Source: Rhodanobacter sp. C01
GTDB taxonomy: Bacteria; Pseudomonadota; Gammaproteobacteria; Xanthomonadales; Rhodanobacteraceae
Direction: 5' to 3'
Assembly (NCBI RefSeq): GCF_002001045.1
Contig: NZ_MUNR01000010.1
Span: forward strand, 124,001 to 188,000
DNA length: 64,000 nucleotides
The position numbers and the translations under genes were made by a program. Each line of letters begins with the position of its first letter. The first letter of the stretch is position 1. Under the pieces are notes generated by a model that was given only the letters and a program-made list of their open reading frames with translations, was not told the origin of the DNA and did no database searches. Positions 1-8,282 of this stretch are shown here, one piece after another.

Positions 1-153
1 CGCCATCGTATTGAGCAGGGTCGATTTGCCCGAGCCCGATTCGCCGACAATGCACAGCAGTTCGCCTGGATGCAGATCGAAGCTCACATCCTGGCAACCA
101 ATCCGCTGGCCGTAATGACGACTCAACTTGCGTACCTGCAGCAGCGCGTTCAT
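1..153 (-). CDS. phnK: PhnK, C-P lyase complex ABC-type ATPase (partial)
   Basis: Only the first 51 codons are in the window; the gene continues off the left edge. They read as the start of an ABC ATPase, with the Walker A box GESGSGKS at residues 37-44. Position directly after phnJ identifies it as PhnK, which docks on the C-P lyase core complex (PhnGHIJ) and works with PhnL, although PhnK itself resembles oligopeptide-importer ATPases. The ATG overlaps the phnJ stop codon in an ATGA arrangement, so translation is probably coupled. The call rests on gene order plus the visible P-loop; the signature and Walker B motifs lie outside the window. Confidence 0.88.
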   Translation of the reverse strand, partial: MNALLQVRKLSRHYGQRIGCQDVSFDLHPGELLCIVGESGSGKSTLLNTMA

Positions 154-989
154 GCCACTGCCTCCGCTAGGTGCTCGCCGCAGTAGTCGGTGTCCGAGCA
201 GACGAACATGCGCGTACCGCAATCGTCCACCACCACCTCGTCCAGATAACTTTCGCCGGAACCGCACAGAGCGCACTGGTGCTCCCAGCGCTGGATCTCG
301 AACGGATGATCATCGAAGGCCAGGCTTTCGACCTGCGTATAGGGTGGAATCGCGTAAAGTCGCTTTTCGCGACCGGCGCCGAACAGCATCAGTGCGGGTG
401 AGTGATCCAGCTTGGGATTGTCGAATTTCGGAATCGGCGACGGCGAAGTGAGAAAGCGGCCATCGACGAGGACGGGGTAGTCGTAGCTGGTGGCGATATG
501 CCCATACTGGGCGATGTCTTCGTACAACTTCACGTGCATCAATCCGTAGTCGGCCAGGGCATGCATGGTGCGGGTCTCGGCCTCGCGCGGTTCCAGCGTG
601 CGCAGCGGCTCGGGCTCCGGCACCTGGAACACCAGGATCTGATCTTCCCGCAGTGGTGTTTCAGGAATACGGTGACGGGTCTGGATGACGCTCGCCTCGG
701 CCGTGCGCTCGGTGGTCGCCACTCCAGCCGTGCGGGCAAAGAAACGGCGGATGTTGACCGCGTTGGTGGTGTCGTCGGCGCCCTGGTCGATCACCTTCAA
801 CACATCGTCAGGCCCGAGCAGGGCCGCGGTAACCTGGATGCCGCCGGTGCCCCAGCCATACGGCAGCGGCATCTCGCGGCTGCCGAACGGCACCTGGTAG
901 CCGGGAATCGCCACCGCCTTCAGCAGGGCGCGGCGCAGCATGCGCTTGGTGTTCTCGTCGAGAAACGCGAAGTTGTAGGTCGGCGTCAT
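150..989 (-). CDS. phnJ: PhnJ, alpha-D-ribose 1-methylphosphonate 5-phosphate C-P lyase
   Basis: This is the radical-SAM subunit that cleaves the carbon-phosphorus bond of 5-phosphoribosyl 1-methylphosphonate. The 279 residues match the family length (about 281). Cysteines at about 239, 242, 264 and 270 correspond to the four conserved cysteines of E. coli PhnJ (241, 244, 266, 272): the first three bind the Fe-S cluster and the last is the catalytic thiyl residue. An additional cysteine lies at 257. The start overlaps the phnI stop by four bases, and the stop overlaps the phnK start. It is expected in a cytoplasmic complex with PhnG, PhnH and PhnI. All expected catalytic cysteines are present, so the enzyme should be functional. 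Confidence 0.97.
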   Translation of the reverse strand: MTPTYNFAFLDENTKRMLRRALLKAVAIPGYQVPFGSREMPLPYGWGTGGIQVTAALLGPDDVLKVIDQGADDTTNAVNIRRFFARTAGVATTERTAEASVIQTRHRIPETPLREDQILVFQVPEPEPLRTLEPREAETRTMHALADYGLMHVKLYEDIAQYGHIATSYDYPVLVDGRFLTSPSPIPKFDNPKLDHSPALMLFGAGREKRLYAIPPYTQVESLAFDDHPFEIQRWEHQCALCGSGESYLDEVVVDDCGTRMFVCSDTDYCGEHLAEAVA

Positions 990-2101
990 GCCTGGCTCTC
1001 CTCAAGCGCCTGTTCCGGCACGGCTTGATGCCGGTCGCTGGCATGGCGCACGTGTTGTGCGCTCAAGGTGCGCAGCAGCGACAGCTCGGCCTGGAAATCC
1101 ACGTAATGCGGCAGTTTCAGGTGCTGCACGAAGCCGGAAGCCTCGACGTTGTCCGAATGCGACAGCACGAATTCCTGGTTCTGGGCAGGGGCGTACGCCG
1201 GTTCACCCAGCTCGTCGCAGCGCAGCGCGCGGTCGACCAGCGCCATCGACATCGCTTTGCGCTCGCTCTCGCCCATACCCAGGCCGTAGCCACGGGTGAA
1301 CTGCGGCGGCACACCGTTACCACCGTGGAATTGGTTGATCATCTGGCATTCGGTAAGCGTGATCGAACCGATCTCGATGGCGAAGCCGAGTTCTTCCGGA
1401 CACACCAGCACATCCACCTCACCCATGCGGATCTCGCCGGCGAAGGGATGGCTTTCGGCGTAGCCGCGCTGAGTGGAGTACGCCATCCCGAGCAGGAAAC
1501 CCTCGTCGCCACGGGACAAATTCTGCAGGCGCGTGGCGCGGTTGGCCGGAAACATAAGCGGCTTACGGGTGAGATCGACCGGCTCGGGATCGGCACCGGC
1601 GTCGATGCGCTCGATCAGTGCCTCGGCATCCAGCAGATCGAGTACACGCGGCATCGCCTCCGCCAGCGGCACCTCGGCTTCGACCGTTGCGATGGGCACA
1701 GTCGGCCCGAATTCGAGCAGACGCTGGGTGTAGTCATAGGTAGGGCCGAGCACCTGGCCACCAGGAACATCCTTGAACGTGCCCGATATGCGGCGACGCA
1801 CGCGCATGCGGGTCGTATCCAGCGCTTCCGTATAACCGAAGCGCGGCAGCGTGGTGCGATAGGCACGCAGCAGGAAGATCGCCTCCAGCATGTCGCCAGC
1901 CGCCTGACGGATCGCCAGTGCGGCCAGCTCCTCGTCATACAGCGAACCTTCCTGCATCACCCGCGCCACGCCCAGACGCAGTTGCTGGCGGATCTGGGCC
2001 AGCTCGAGTTCCGCTGTGGCGGGATCGCCCCGGCGTGCTTCGGCCAGCAGTTCCAGCGAACGGGCAATCGCCTGCTCGCCGCCTTTCACGGCTACGTACA
2101 T
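986..2101 (-). CDS. phnI: PhnI, C-P lyase core subunit (nucleosidase)
   Basis: PhnI displaces adenine from ATP with the phosphonate, forming ribose 1-phosphonate 5-triphosphate with the help of PhnG, PhnH and PhnL. The 371-residue protein is close to the family length (about 354 in E. coli) and begins MYVAVKGGEQAI, the typical PhnI N-terminus. It abuts the phnH stop with no spacer and overlaps phnJ by four bases, so the genes form one tightly coupled unit. No internal disruption is visible. A long open frame on the opposite strand (about 1025-2983) is a GC-codon shadow and is not annotated. Confidence 0.96.
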   Translation of the reverse strand: MYVAVKGGEQAIARSLELLAEARRGDPATAELELAQIRQQLRLGVARVMQEGSLYDEELAALAIRQAAGDMLEAIFLLRAYRTTLPRFGYTEALDTTRMRVRRRISGTFKDVPGGQVLGPTYDYTQRLLEFGPTVPIATVEAEVPLAEAMPRVLDLLDAEALIERIDAGADPEPVDLTRKPLMFPANRATRLQNLSRGDEGFLLGMAYSTQRGYAESHPFAGEIRMGEVDVLVCPEELGFAIEIGSITLTECQMINQFHGGNGVPPQFTRGYGLGMGESERKAMSMALVDRALRCDELGEPAYAPAQNQEFVLSHSDNVEASGFVQHLKLPHYVDFQAELSLLRTLSAQHVRHASDRHQAVPEQALEESQA

Positions 2102-2680
2102 TCAACTCTCCAGCAGACGGGTCGTACGCGGCAGCGCGACCATGCGCTGTGCGGCGACGAAGAAAAGGTCGATGCCCAGCGGCAACCGCGTCGCGATTGC
2201 GGCACGCTGCTGCCAGAAGCGCTGCGGCAAGCCGTCGATCGCCAGTTGTGCGGTCTGGCGGATACCAGGGCCGGCAAAGTACGCCCCCGCATGCGCGCGC
2301 AGGTCGGGAACCTGCACGATCAGGCTCGCCGAACGGTCCGGATAGCGCATCTCACCCTGCGCGAAGGTGTCCAGCGGCGGCATCGACTCGGGATCGGTGA
2401 TCAGCGCGAAGTCGGCGTCACGCGGATCATCGACCAGCCGGGTGCCGGCGTGAAAGCGAAGATGGCACGTGGTCTCATCGTTCGGTTGCTGCAGCCACAC
2501 CGCCGTGGTGGCATCGCACAGGGTCATCAGTATCGCCATCGCTGCCGGGATGATCGGCACCGGGGCGGGCGGCAGGTTCGGCAGTTCGCGTGGCACGGCC
2601 GGGCGGGCCATCGCCTGCAGCAACTCTCGGAAGTTGCGCTGGCTGTCGAACACAGGATCGGCAAAGGCGGCCAGCATCAT
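2102..2680 (-). CDS. phnH: PhnH, C-P lyase core subunit
   Basis: PhnH is a structural, PLP-transferase-fold-like subunit of the C-P lyase core complex, without known catalytic residues of its own. The 192 residues match the family (194 in E. coli). The N-terminus, with FADPVFDSQRNFRELLQAM, is typical: PhnH proteins begin with a phrase about a 'pVf' segment followed by FR.LL.AM. The gene sits between phnG and phnI, overlapping phnG by four bases (ATGA) and directly abutting phnI. This fixed order is conserved in C-P lyase operons and supports the call. Confidence 0.95.
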   Translation of the reverse strand: MMLAAFADPVFDSQRNFRELLQAMARPAVPRELPNLPPAPVPIIPAAMAILMTLCDATTAVWLQQPNDETTCHLRFHAGTRLVDDPRDADFALITDPESMPPLDTFAQGEMRYPDRSASLIVQVPDLRAHAGAYFAGPGIRQTAQLAIDGLPQRFWQQRAAIATRLPLGIDLFFVAAQRMVALPRTTRLLES

Positions 2681-3123
2681 TCGCCCCGCACGACGGTGAA
2701 GAATTCCACCTTGCTGGCGGCTGCCTTGCGGCTGGCCGCCTCGCGCCGTGCCTGCTGGGAATGGCGCAGCGGCTCGAGTACCTGTTCGTGCAGCTTCGGG
2801 TGCTGGTCAGCGTCCTGCAGCAAGGCGTCGGCGCAGGCGGCAAGCTCGGCGTGCCGTGCATTGCCGCCACGCACCCAGGCATGGCCAATGCGCTCGCCGA
2901 TCTGCACGCTGCAACGGGTCACCGTCACTTCGCCGACATTGAATTGCGGGCCGGTGCCGCCTATACGGCCACGCAGCATGTAGAGGCCGGTCTGTGCGGG
3001 GCGCAGCCAGGTTGCATCGGCGGGAGGCGCAAACGCATCCATCGCCGCGGCCAGTTCGGCCGCTTCGGCTTGTGCGAGCAACGACATCCATTGCGCACGC
3101 GCCATGTGAGAGGAAGTGTCCAT
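2677..3123 (-). CDS. phnG: PhnG, C-P lyase core subunit
   Basis: PhnG is the small subunit of the PhnGHIJ core and the first gene of this minus-strand operon. The 148 residues match the family (150 in E. coli), including the RAQWMSLLAQA start and the segment GTGPQFNVGEVTVTRC near residues 56-71. A second in-frame ATG lies at codon 7 (3105), so the start could be six residues shorter. The 130-bp upstream region is shared with the divergent phnF and contains a perfect palindrome, so this is the likely control point. No phnCDE transporter genes lie on this side, unlike the E. coli arrangement. Confidence 0.94.
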   Translation of the reverse strand: MDTSSHMARAQWMSLLAQAEAAELAAAMDAFAPPADATWLRPAQTGLYMLRGRIGGTGPQFNVGEVTVTRCSVQIGERIGHAWVRGGNARHAELAACADALLQDADQHPKLHEQVLEPLRHSQQARREAASRKAAASKVEFFTVVRGE

Positions 3124-3147
3124 GCAAAGTCCTAGGCCTGTAACAAA

Positions 3148-3165
3148 TGTCTAGTTATCTAGACA
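3148..3165. promoter_or_regulatory. Candidate PhnF operator palindrome
   Basis: TGTCTAGTTATCTAGACA is a perfect 7-4-7 inverted repeat in the divergent region between phnG and phnF, 24 bases from the phnG start and 88 from phnF. GntR/HutC-family regulators, to which PhnF belongs, bind palindromes of the GTcTAnAC type (known from the family), and autoregulation from a shared divergent region is usual. The binding assignment is inference. Confidence 0.65.
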
Positions 3166-3253
3166 GACCGGGGCGCCGCGCCCCGGTGCAGTGCATTCCA
3201 GCAGCTCAGCGTGCCGCTGCCATGACGGTGAATAGACAGGCGAGGTCAGTGGT

Positions 3254-3985
3254 ATGAACGAGATAGTGCGTGGACGCGGAGTCTCGCTGTGGAGCCAGAT
3301 CAGCAACATCCTGGCTGATGATGTGCTCAAGGGGCGTCTGCGTCAGGGTGAGCAGTTGCCATCGGCGCAGGAGCTGGCGACTCGCTTCGACGTCAACCGG
3401 CATACTGTGCGCCGGGCGATCGCCACGCTGGAGCAGCGCAATCTGGTACGCACCGAGCAGGGGCGCGGCACCTTTGTGCAGGAGCAGATACTGGATTACC
3501 CGATCAGCCGGCGCACGCGCTTCACGCAGAACATGCGCAATCTGAATATCGAGGCCGATACCGAGATCCTGGAAGATGTGCGCGAGATTCCTCCTGTTGC
3601 GGTCGCCGAGGCGCTGGGCCTAGGGTGCAAGGAATACGTCTATCGGATCGAGACACTGAGCCACGCCGATGGACATATCCTGGACCACAGCACGGTGTAT
3701 TTCCCGGCTGCCCGATTTGTCGGCCTGCCGGCGGTGTACCGGCGCACGCAATCCGTCACTCGGACGCTGAGCGAGTTTGGTGTCAGCGACTACGTACGCA
3801 AACACACCCGCGTCTCCGCACGCCTGCCGGAGGCAGCCACCGCACGTTTGATGAAACAGCCGGCGAACCGGCCGATACTGCACGTGCAATCGATCAACGC
3901 CGATCCGCGCGGCATGCCGGTGCAATATGGCGTGACGCGCTTTTCGGGTGACTGGATCCAGCTTGTGCTGATGGCGGATGATTGA
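3254..3985 (+). CDS. phnF: PhnF, GntR/HutC-family transcriptional regulator
   Basis: A 243-residue protein with an N-terminal GntR winged helix-turn-helix (about residues 10-78, with LPSAQELATRFDVNRHTVRR covering the recognition helix) and a C-terminal UTRA ligand-binding domain (about 95-240). This is the architecture of PhnF, the repressor of phosphonate-use genes. It is divergent from phnG, with the candidate operator between, and its stop codon TGA shares a base with the ATG of the next gene. The ligand is not visible from sequence; a phosphonate or phosphate signal is the family expectation. The start has a GAGG motif about eight bases upstream. Confidence 0.9.
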   Translation: MNEIVRGRGVSLWSQISNILADDVLKGRLRQGEQLPSAQELATRFDVNRHTVRRAIATLEQRNLVRTEQGRGTFVQEQILDYPISRRTRFTQNMRNLNIEADTEILEDVREIPPVAVAEALGLGCKEYVYRIETLSHADGHILDHSTVYFPAARFVGLPAVYRRTQSVTRTLSEFGVSDYVRKHTRVSARLPEAATARLMKQPANRPILHVQSINADPRGMPVQYGVTRFSGDWIQLVLMADD

Positions 3986-4653
3986 TGCGCTACGCGATTT
4001 ATTACTGCCCCGCCGCGGGCAGTTCCCTGGCTGAGTTTGGTCGCGCCTGGCTGGCCCAGGCGCCGCACGCAATCGATCTGCCCGGCATCCAATCCGGGCG
4101 AATGCAGGCGTTGCTGGCGAATGTGCGGCGTTACGGCTGGCACGCCACGATCCGTGCCCCGTTCGCACTCGATACGGGCGTCGCCTACGAGGATCTTCGT
4201 GGTGTCGTGATGGCAACAGCGCAGCGCTTTCCAGCGGTCACCCTGCCACTACAACTTGATCGTCTGGCTGGTTTTCTGGCACTGCGCCCAGGTAGCGACA
4301 GCGCCGCGATCGACCAGTTGGCTGCCGCATGCCTGCATGCGCTGGAGCCACTGCGCGCACCGCTTGCGGAAGCAGCCTTTTGCCGGCACGTCGATGGCTT
4401 TGATGCCGTCGAACTCGGCCTGATGGAACAATACGGATATCCCTACGTGCTCGATCGCTACCGTTTTCACATGAGCTTATCGGCACCGGCCACGGAGCCG
4501 GAGGAACAGATCTTGCGCGATGAGCTGACACAACATGCGTCGACATGGTCGACCGCGTGGGTTGATGCCTTGTCGATATGCCAGGAGGCTGTGCCGGGAG
4601 CAGACTTCAAACAGATCGAACGGATTCCCCTGCGTGCAGAGCGTGCCGCATGA
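3985..4653 (+). CDS. DUF1045 phosphonate-metabolism-associated protein
   Basis: A 222-residue protein of the DUF1045 family, which is found almost only beside phn genes and resembles the 2H (two-histidine) phosphoesterase/RNA-ligase-like fold. Here the spaced pieces WHATIRAPFAL (around residue 52) and YRFHMSLS (around 161) provide two histidines in H-x-T/S context, as in 2H phosphoesterases (HATI and HMSL). The ATG at 3985 is preferred over an in-frame TTG at 3982 because it overlaps the phnF stop in the usual coupled way. It is followed by phnN with another ATGA overlap. A phosphodiesterase step in C-P lyase product handling is plausible, as this family is related to cyclic-phosphate chemistry, but the exact role is not established here. 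Confidence 0.85.
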   Translation: MRYAIYYCPAAGSSLAEFGRAWLAQAPHAIDLPGIQSGRMQALLANVRRYGWHATIRAPFALDTGVAYEDLRGVVMATAQRFPAVTLPLQLDRLAGFLALRPGSDSAAIDQLAAACLHALEPLRAPLAEAAFCRHVDGFDAVELGLMEQYGYPYVLDRYRFHMSLSAPATEPEEQILRDELTQHASTWSTAWVDALSICQEAVPGADFKQIERIPLRAERAA

Positions 4654-5195
4654 AGGCCGGGCGTCTTTATTATGTGATGGGCCCGTCCGGTGCCGGCAAG
4701 GACAGCGTGCTGGGCTGGGTGCGTGAGCACGGCATCCCGCACGGGATGCTCTGCGCGCACCGCTACATCACCCGGCCGGCGAATGCCGGTGGCGAGAATC
4801 ACGTGTCGCTGAGCGAGGCGGAATTCCAGTCACGCGCCCAGCGAGGGCTATTCGCGCTGACCTGGCAGGCGCACGGACTGCATTACGGCATCGGCCGCGA
4901 GGTTGAACACTGGCTGGCCCGCGGCGCCGATGTGCTGGTGAACGGTTCGCGCAGTGCCTATGCTTTGGCCGATAAACACTTCCCCGCACTACAGGCGGTG
5001 TTGATCACCGCAAGCCACGAGTCCATGTCCAGACGGCTGGCGGCGCGGGGGCGAGAAACCGAAGTGGATATCGCCGCCCGGCTTGCGCGCCATCCGGCCT
5101 ACGATATGCCTATAGAGGCGCTGGTCATCCACAACGATGGCAGCGTTGCCGACGCGGGTGCCAGGTTACTGGAGGCTATCCAGCAGCGGTATTGA
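4650..5195 (+). CDS. phnN: PhnN, ribose 1,5-bisphosphate phosphokinase
   Basis: PhnN phosphorylates ribose 1,5-bisphosphate to PRPP, returning the ribose made by the C-P lyase pathway to nucleotide metabolism. The 181 residues match the family. The P-loop GPSGAGKDS is at residues 11-19, with the K-D pair that sets PhnN apart from guanylate kinases (usually GKST/S). The ATG at 4650 overlaps the upstream stop; an in-frame start at 4578 would run inside the DUF1045 gene and lacks family similarity. The gene ends the plus-strand phnF-DUF1045-phnN unit. Confidence 0.93.
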   Translation: MKAGRLYYVMGPSGAGKDSVLGWVREHGIPHGMLCAHRYITRPANAGGENHVSLSEAEFQSRAQRGLFALTWQAHGLHYGIGREVEHWLARGADVLVNGSRSAYALADKHFPALQAVLITASHESMSRRLAARGRETEVDIAARLARHPAYDMPIEALVIHNDGSVADAGARLLEAIQQRY

Positions 5196-5237
5196 TGGTG
5201 CCTGCGCGTCATGTCCGGGTGGGCATGATGTCGCGGA

Positions 5238-6572
5238 TCAGGCCATTGCCGGCAGCGCGAGAGGTGTGCTGGCGTACCTTGCCTTGGCCTTGAAGTAGAA
5301 CGCCGAAACCAGGGTGATCAGCATGCCGAGGCTCGACAGAGTCAGTACGGTATCGGCATAGAACGTCGCCCACGACACATGCATGCCTCCGAACTCCTTC
5401 ACCAAGACCACCGCCACGCTGCCCATGTAACCGCTGGCGTCGGAGATGTACATCACGAAGCCGACGTTGCCCGTCACCCGGAAGGTTGCAAGCATGCGTT
5501 CGAAGAAGGTGGCGTTGTAGGGCACATAGGCCAGGTACAGACCGAAGCCGCTGCCGCCGATCCAGTACAGCGGATTGATCAGTCCGCGACTGTGCAGCCA
5601 TGTGGTGAACACGGCGATGGCGAAACCGGCGAAGATAAGCACGTGGTTGAGCATCAGTGCCTTCAGGTTGTCGCGCACGATCATCGTGCAGGCGGTGATC
5701 AGCAGCACCGCCACGGCGATCGGCACCTCGGTCTCGCTGAATATCGCGGCGTTGCCACCAAGGCCCAGATCGGCCCAGATCTCCGCGGCGAAATTGTCGC
5801 GGAAATCGCGCACGACCGTGAGCGCCACATAAGCCACCACGATCATCGCCATGCCGGGCAGGAAGCGCGCCAGGAAGGCGCGACGTGTGCGCGCATCCAT
5901 CGGCACACGCACATGGCGTTCGGCGATATCCGTTGCGCTTGGCGCCGGCAGCCGTTCGAGCAGGAATACCGACAGGCACAGTGGCGGCACGAACAGCATG
6001 CCGGTGACGAACGGCATCCAGAATTCGCTGACGCCGTGGCTCAGCATCAGCCACATGCCGATCGACTTCACCACGCCGGAGGCGACGATGAAGCTGGCGC
6101 ACATGCAGGCCGCCATCAACTCGGTGCCGCGACGACCTTCCAGGTAGCCGAAGATCACCCCCCAGACCATGCCCAGCGGCAAGCCGTTGAGAAACAGGAA
6201 GGCGATGTTCCAAGGTGCCGGCAGCAGCGCGAAGCCGAGCAGCGCCAGCCAGGCAAAGCCGATCAGCCCGGCCAGCGCGCGGGCGCGGCTCTGTCGCTGC
6301 ATTTCGGCGATCCAGGTGATGCCACGGAACTTGCTCAGCATGTAGCCGAACACCTGGGCGATCACCAGCCACACCTTGTAGTCCACCCCCGCAAAGTGCA
6401 TGCCGTCGAACGAGGCCGCCGTAAACGGCTTGCGGAACGCATACATCGACGCATAGGCCAGAAACGCCGCGCCGCCGGCCAGCAGATGGGTGGCCAGCGG
6501 ATGGCGGCGGCAATCAGACAACCAGGAAACGACACGCACGCAGGCAATCCTCGACAGGCATGCCGGCAGCAT
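5238..6572 (-). CDS. DUF5690-family MFS-like transporter
   Basis: A membrane protein of up to 444 residues with about 12 hydrophobic segments, assigned to the DUF5690 (MFS superfamily) group. Near residue 43 it has MYAFRKPFTAASF, a Y-x-x-RKPF pattern reminiscent of organophosphate:phosphate antiporters such as GlpT and UhpT; this likeness is my inference. It lies convergent to phnN and upstream of two phosphodiesterase genes, so a role in moving a phosphorylated solute is attractive but unproven. The start is uncertain: a GTG at 6539 has a better-spaced GAGGA motif than the ATG at 6572. The 286-base region up to 6858 holds no gene I can support. Confidence 0.75.
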   Translation of the reverse strand: MLPACLSRIACVRVVSWLSDCRRHPLATHLLAGGAAFLAYASMYAFRKPFTAASFDGMHFAGVDYKVWLVIAQVFGYMLSKFRGITWIAEMQRQSRARALAGLIGFAWLALLGFALLPAPWNIAFLFLNGLPLGMVWGVIFGYLEGRRGTELMAACMCASFIVASGVVKSIGMWLMLSHGVSEFWMPFVTGMLFVPPLCLSVFLLERLPAPSATDIAERHVRVPMDARTRRAFLARFLPGMAMIVVAYVALTVVRDFRDNFAAEIWADLGLGGNAAIFSETEVPIAVAVLLITACTMIVRDNLKALMLNHVLIFAGFAIAVFTTWLHSRGLINPLYWIGGSGFGLYLAYVPYNATFFERMLATFRVTGNVGFVMYISDASGYMGSVAVVLVKEFGGMHVSWATFYADTVLTLSSLGMLITLVSAFYFKAKARYASTPLALPAMA

Positions 6573-6858
6573 GTGCGTCGCGGGTTACAGCGCGGTTGCG
6601 ATAGTTAGATGGGATGGGGAAGCTGGATAGTCAATTGCACACACCAAGCCGCACGCTGCACCTGGCCTAGCCTGGCTCATGGCAAGTGCAGCGCGCGGCC
6701 TGGTGGGCTGAAGGCGTGCGGGATAATGGCGCTATGGCAACGGTGCGAGCAAACACTGTCGATCCTGGCGGAGGATGCCTGCGGTTGAAGTTTCGCCTGG
6801 AGCTGCGGCGGTCGAGGGAATCGCCGGCATGCCGGCGGATATGTCTCCCCCATGAATC

Positions 6859-8199
6859 CTATTTCGTCGTTGCGCCCAGCAAGGGCCTGCCCTGCGCCTG
6901 CGGCAACTTCGCACCGAGCAGCACCGCCAGAGTCGGCGCAATGTCGCGCATGTCGATCGAGCCGAGATCCTTGCCGGCAGGTACGCCCGGTCCGGCGATC
7001 AGGAAGGTCGAACGCATCTCGGGCAGTGCCGCATCGTAGCCATGCATTCCGCGGTAATGGCCAGGCGACAGGATCGGCGCACCCGGCTTGAGGCCCATTT
7101 CATAGCCAAGCTTGAACTGCACGAACCAGCTGGCCTGCGCCGTGCCGCCCTTCGCCACCAGCTCATCGTGATCCAGCACATGTGCAATGCCATACTGTGA
7201 ATCAGCCTGCAGCTGTTTGAGCAAGTCGGCGACTTTCGCCTTGACCGCAGCATTCGTCGGGTCACGCAGCACGATCGCCGCGCTGCCGCCGTCGTTCCAC
7301 GGCATCGCCTGCCAGTCGCTCACCTCACCGTCCTTGAGCGTGATCAGGCCAGCCTGGAGGAATGGCAGATAAAGATTGACGTCCTGCTGCACCGGCGCGA
7401 AGCCGTGATCGGACACGATCGCCACGATGCCATCCGGATGCACGCGCTGCGCGACGGCCACCAAGTCGCCGATCAGCTGGTCGATACCTTCCAGCGTCTT
7501 GCGTGAGGCCGGTGTATCCGGCCCGCTCGAATGCTGCTCGGTATCCAGCGCAGTGAGGTAGGCCGTCATGAAATACGGCTTGCGGGTTTCCAGCAGCTTC
7601 ACCGCGAAGCGCGTGCGGTTCCGGTCGCCGGGCAGATCCTCGGCGATGCCGTCGGCATACGGACCGAGCTCCTGTTCCAGCGACGGCAGCAGGCCTGGCG
7701 TAGCCAGTGCGGCAAGCAGCTTGCGGTCATCCGCGGTGCCGGTGCGCCAGATCTGCGGCAGGTTCCAGTCCACCTGCGCACCTACGCTGACCGGCCAGTG
7801 CACGTTCGCCGTGCTCAGGCCGGCTGCATGCGCCGCGTCCCACAGTGTCGGCACCTTGATATCGCTGGCGTACCAGTCCCAGCCCTGCTGGTTCTTGTTG
7901 TAAGGATCGAAGGTGAGGTTGCCGCCGATGCCGTGCAGGTTCGGCGACACGCCGGTGATCAGGGTGGTATGGCTGGGATAGGTGAGCGTGGGCAGCACGC
8001 CGCGCACGTCATGCGCGTAGGCGCCGTACTGCAGGAACGCTTCGAGATTCGGCAGCTTCAGGCCACGCTGCTTCGCCTGCAGCACGTCGGCCGGACGCAA
8101 GCCGTCGATCGAGATCAGCAGGACCGGCGTGGCGATCGCTTGGGCACACGAGAATACGGCGAGTACGCCGAAGGACAACGCGAGCAGTAGACGACGCAT
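6859..8199 (-). CDS. Exported ectonucleotide pyrophosphatase/phosphodiesterase-family enzyme
   Basis: A 446-residue secreted enzyme of the alkaline-phosphatase superfamily, type I phosphodiesterase/nucleotide pyrophosphatase branch. The chosen ATG at 8199 gives a good signal peptide (MRRLLLALSFGVLAVFSCAQA); the longer frame to 8253 would bury it. The metal site begins with SIDGLRP (Asp about 32); the nucleophile threonine is in LPTLTYPSHTT (about 73); VSDHGF carries the later Asp-His pair, and a further His follows in GMHGYD. It should hydrolyse phosphodiester or pyrophosphate bonds in the periplasm or outside. It may be co-transcribed with the glycerophosphodiesterase gene 83 bases upstream. 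Substrate specificity cannot be read from the sequence. Confidence 0.9.
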   Translation of the reverse strand: MRRLLLALSFGVLAVFSCAQAIATPVLLISIDGLRPADVLQAKQRGLKLPNLEAFLQYGAYAHDVRGVLPTLTYPSHTTLITGVSPNLHGIGGNLTFDPYNKNQQGWDWYASDIKVPTLWDAAHAAGLSTANVHWPVSVGAQVDWNLPQIWRTGTADDRKLLAALATPGLLPSLEQELGPYADGIAEDLPGDRNRTRFAVKLLETRKPYFMTAYLTALDTEQHSSGPDTPASRKTLEGIDQLIGDLVAVAQRVHPDGIVAIVSDHGFAPVQQDVNLYLPFLQAGLITLKDGEVSDWQAMPWNDGGSAAIVLRDPTNAAVKAKVADLLKQLQADSQYGIAHVLDHDELVAKGGTAQASWFVQFKLGYEMGLKPGAPILSPGHYRGMHGYDAALPEMRSTFLIAGPGVPAGKDLGSIDMRDIAPTLAVLLGAKLPQAQGRPLLGATTK

Positions 8200-8282
8200 G
8201 CCGATTCCACCAGATGACAAAGGTGTGCGCATGCTCGGATAACCACGCTGCATTCGCGTGACAGACGTGCGACGACCTCCGC

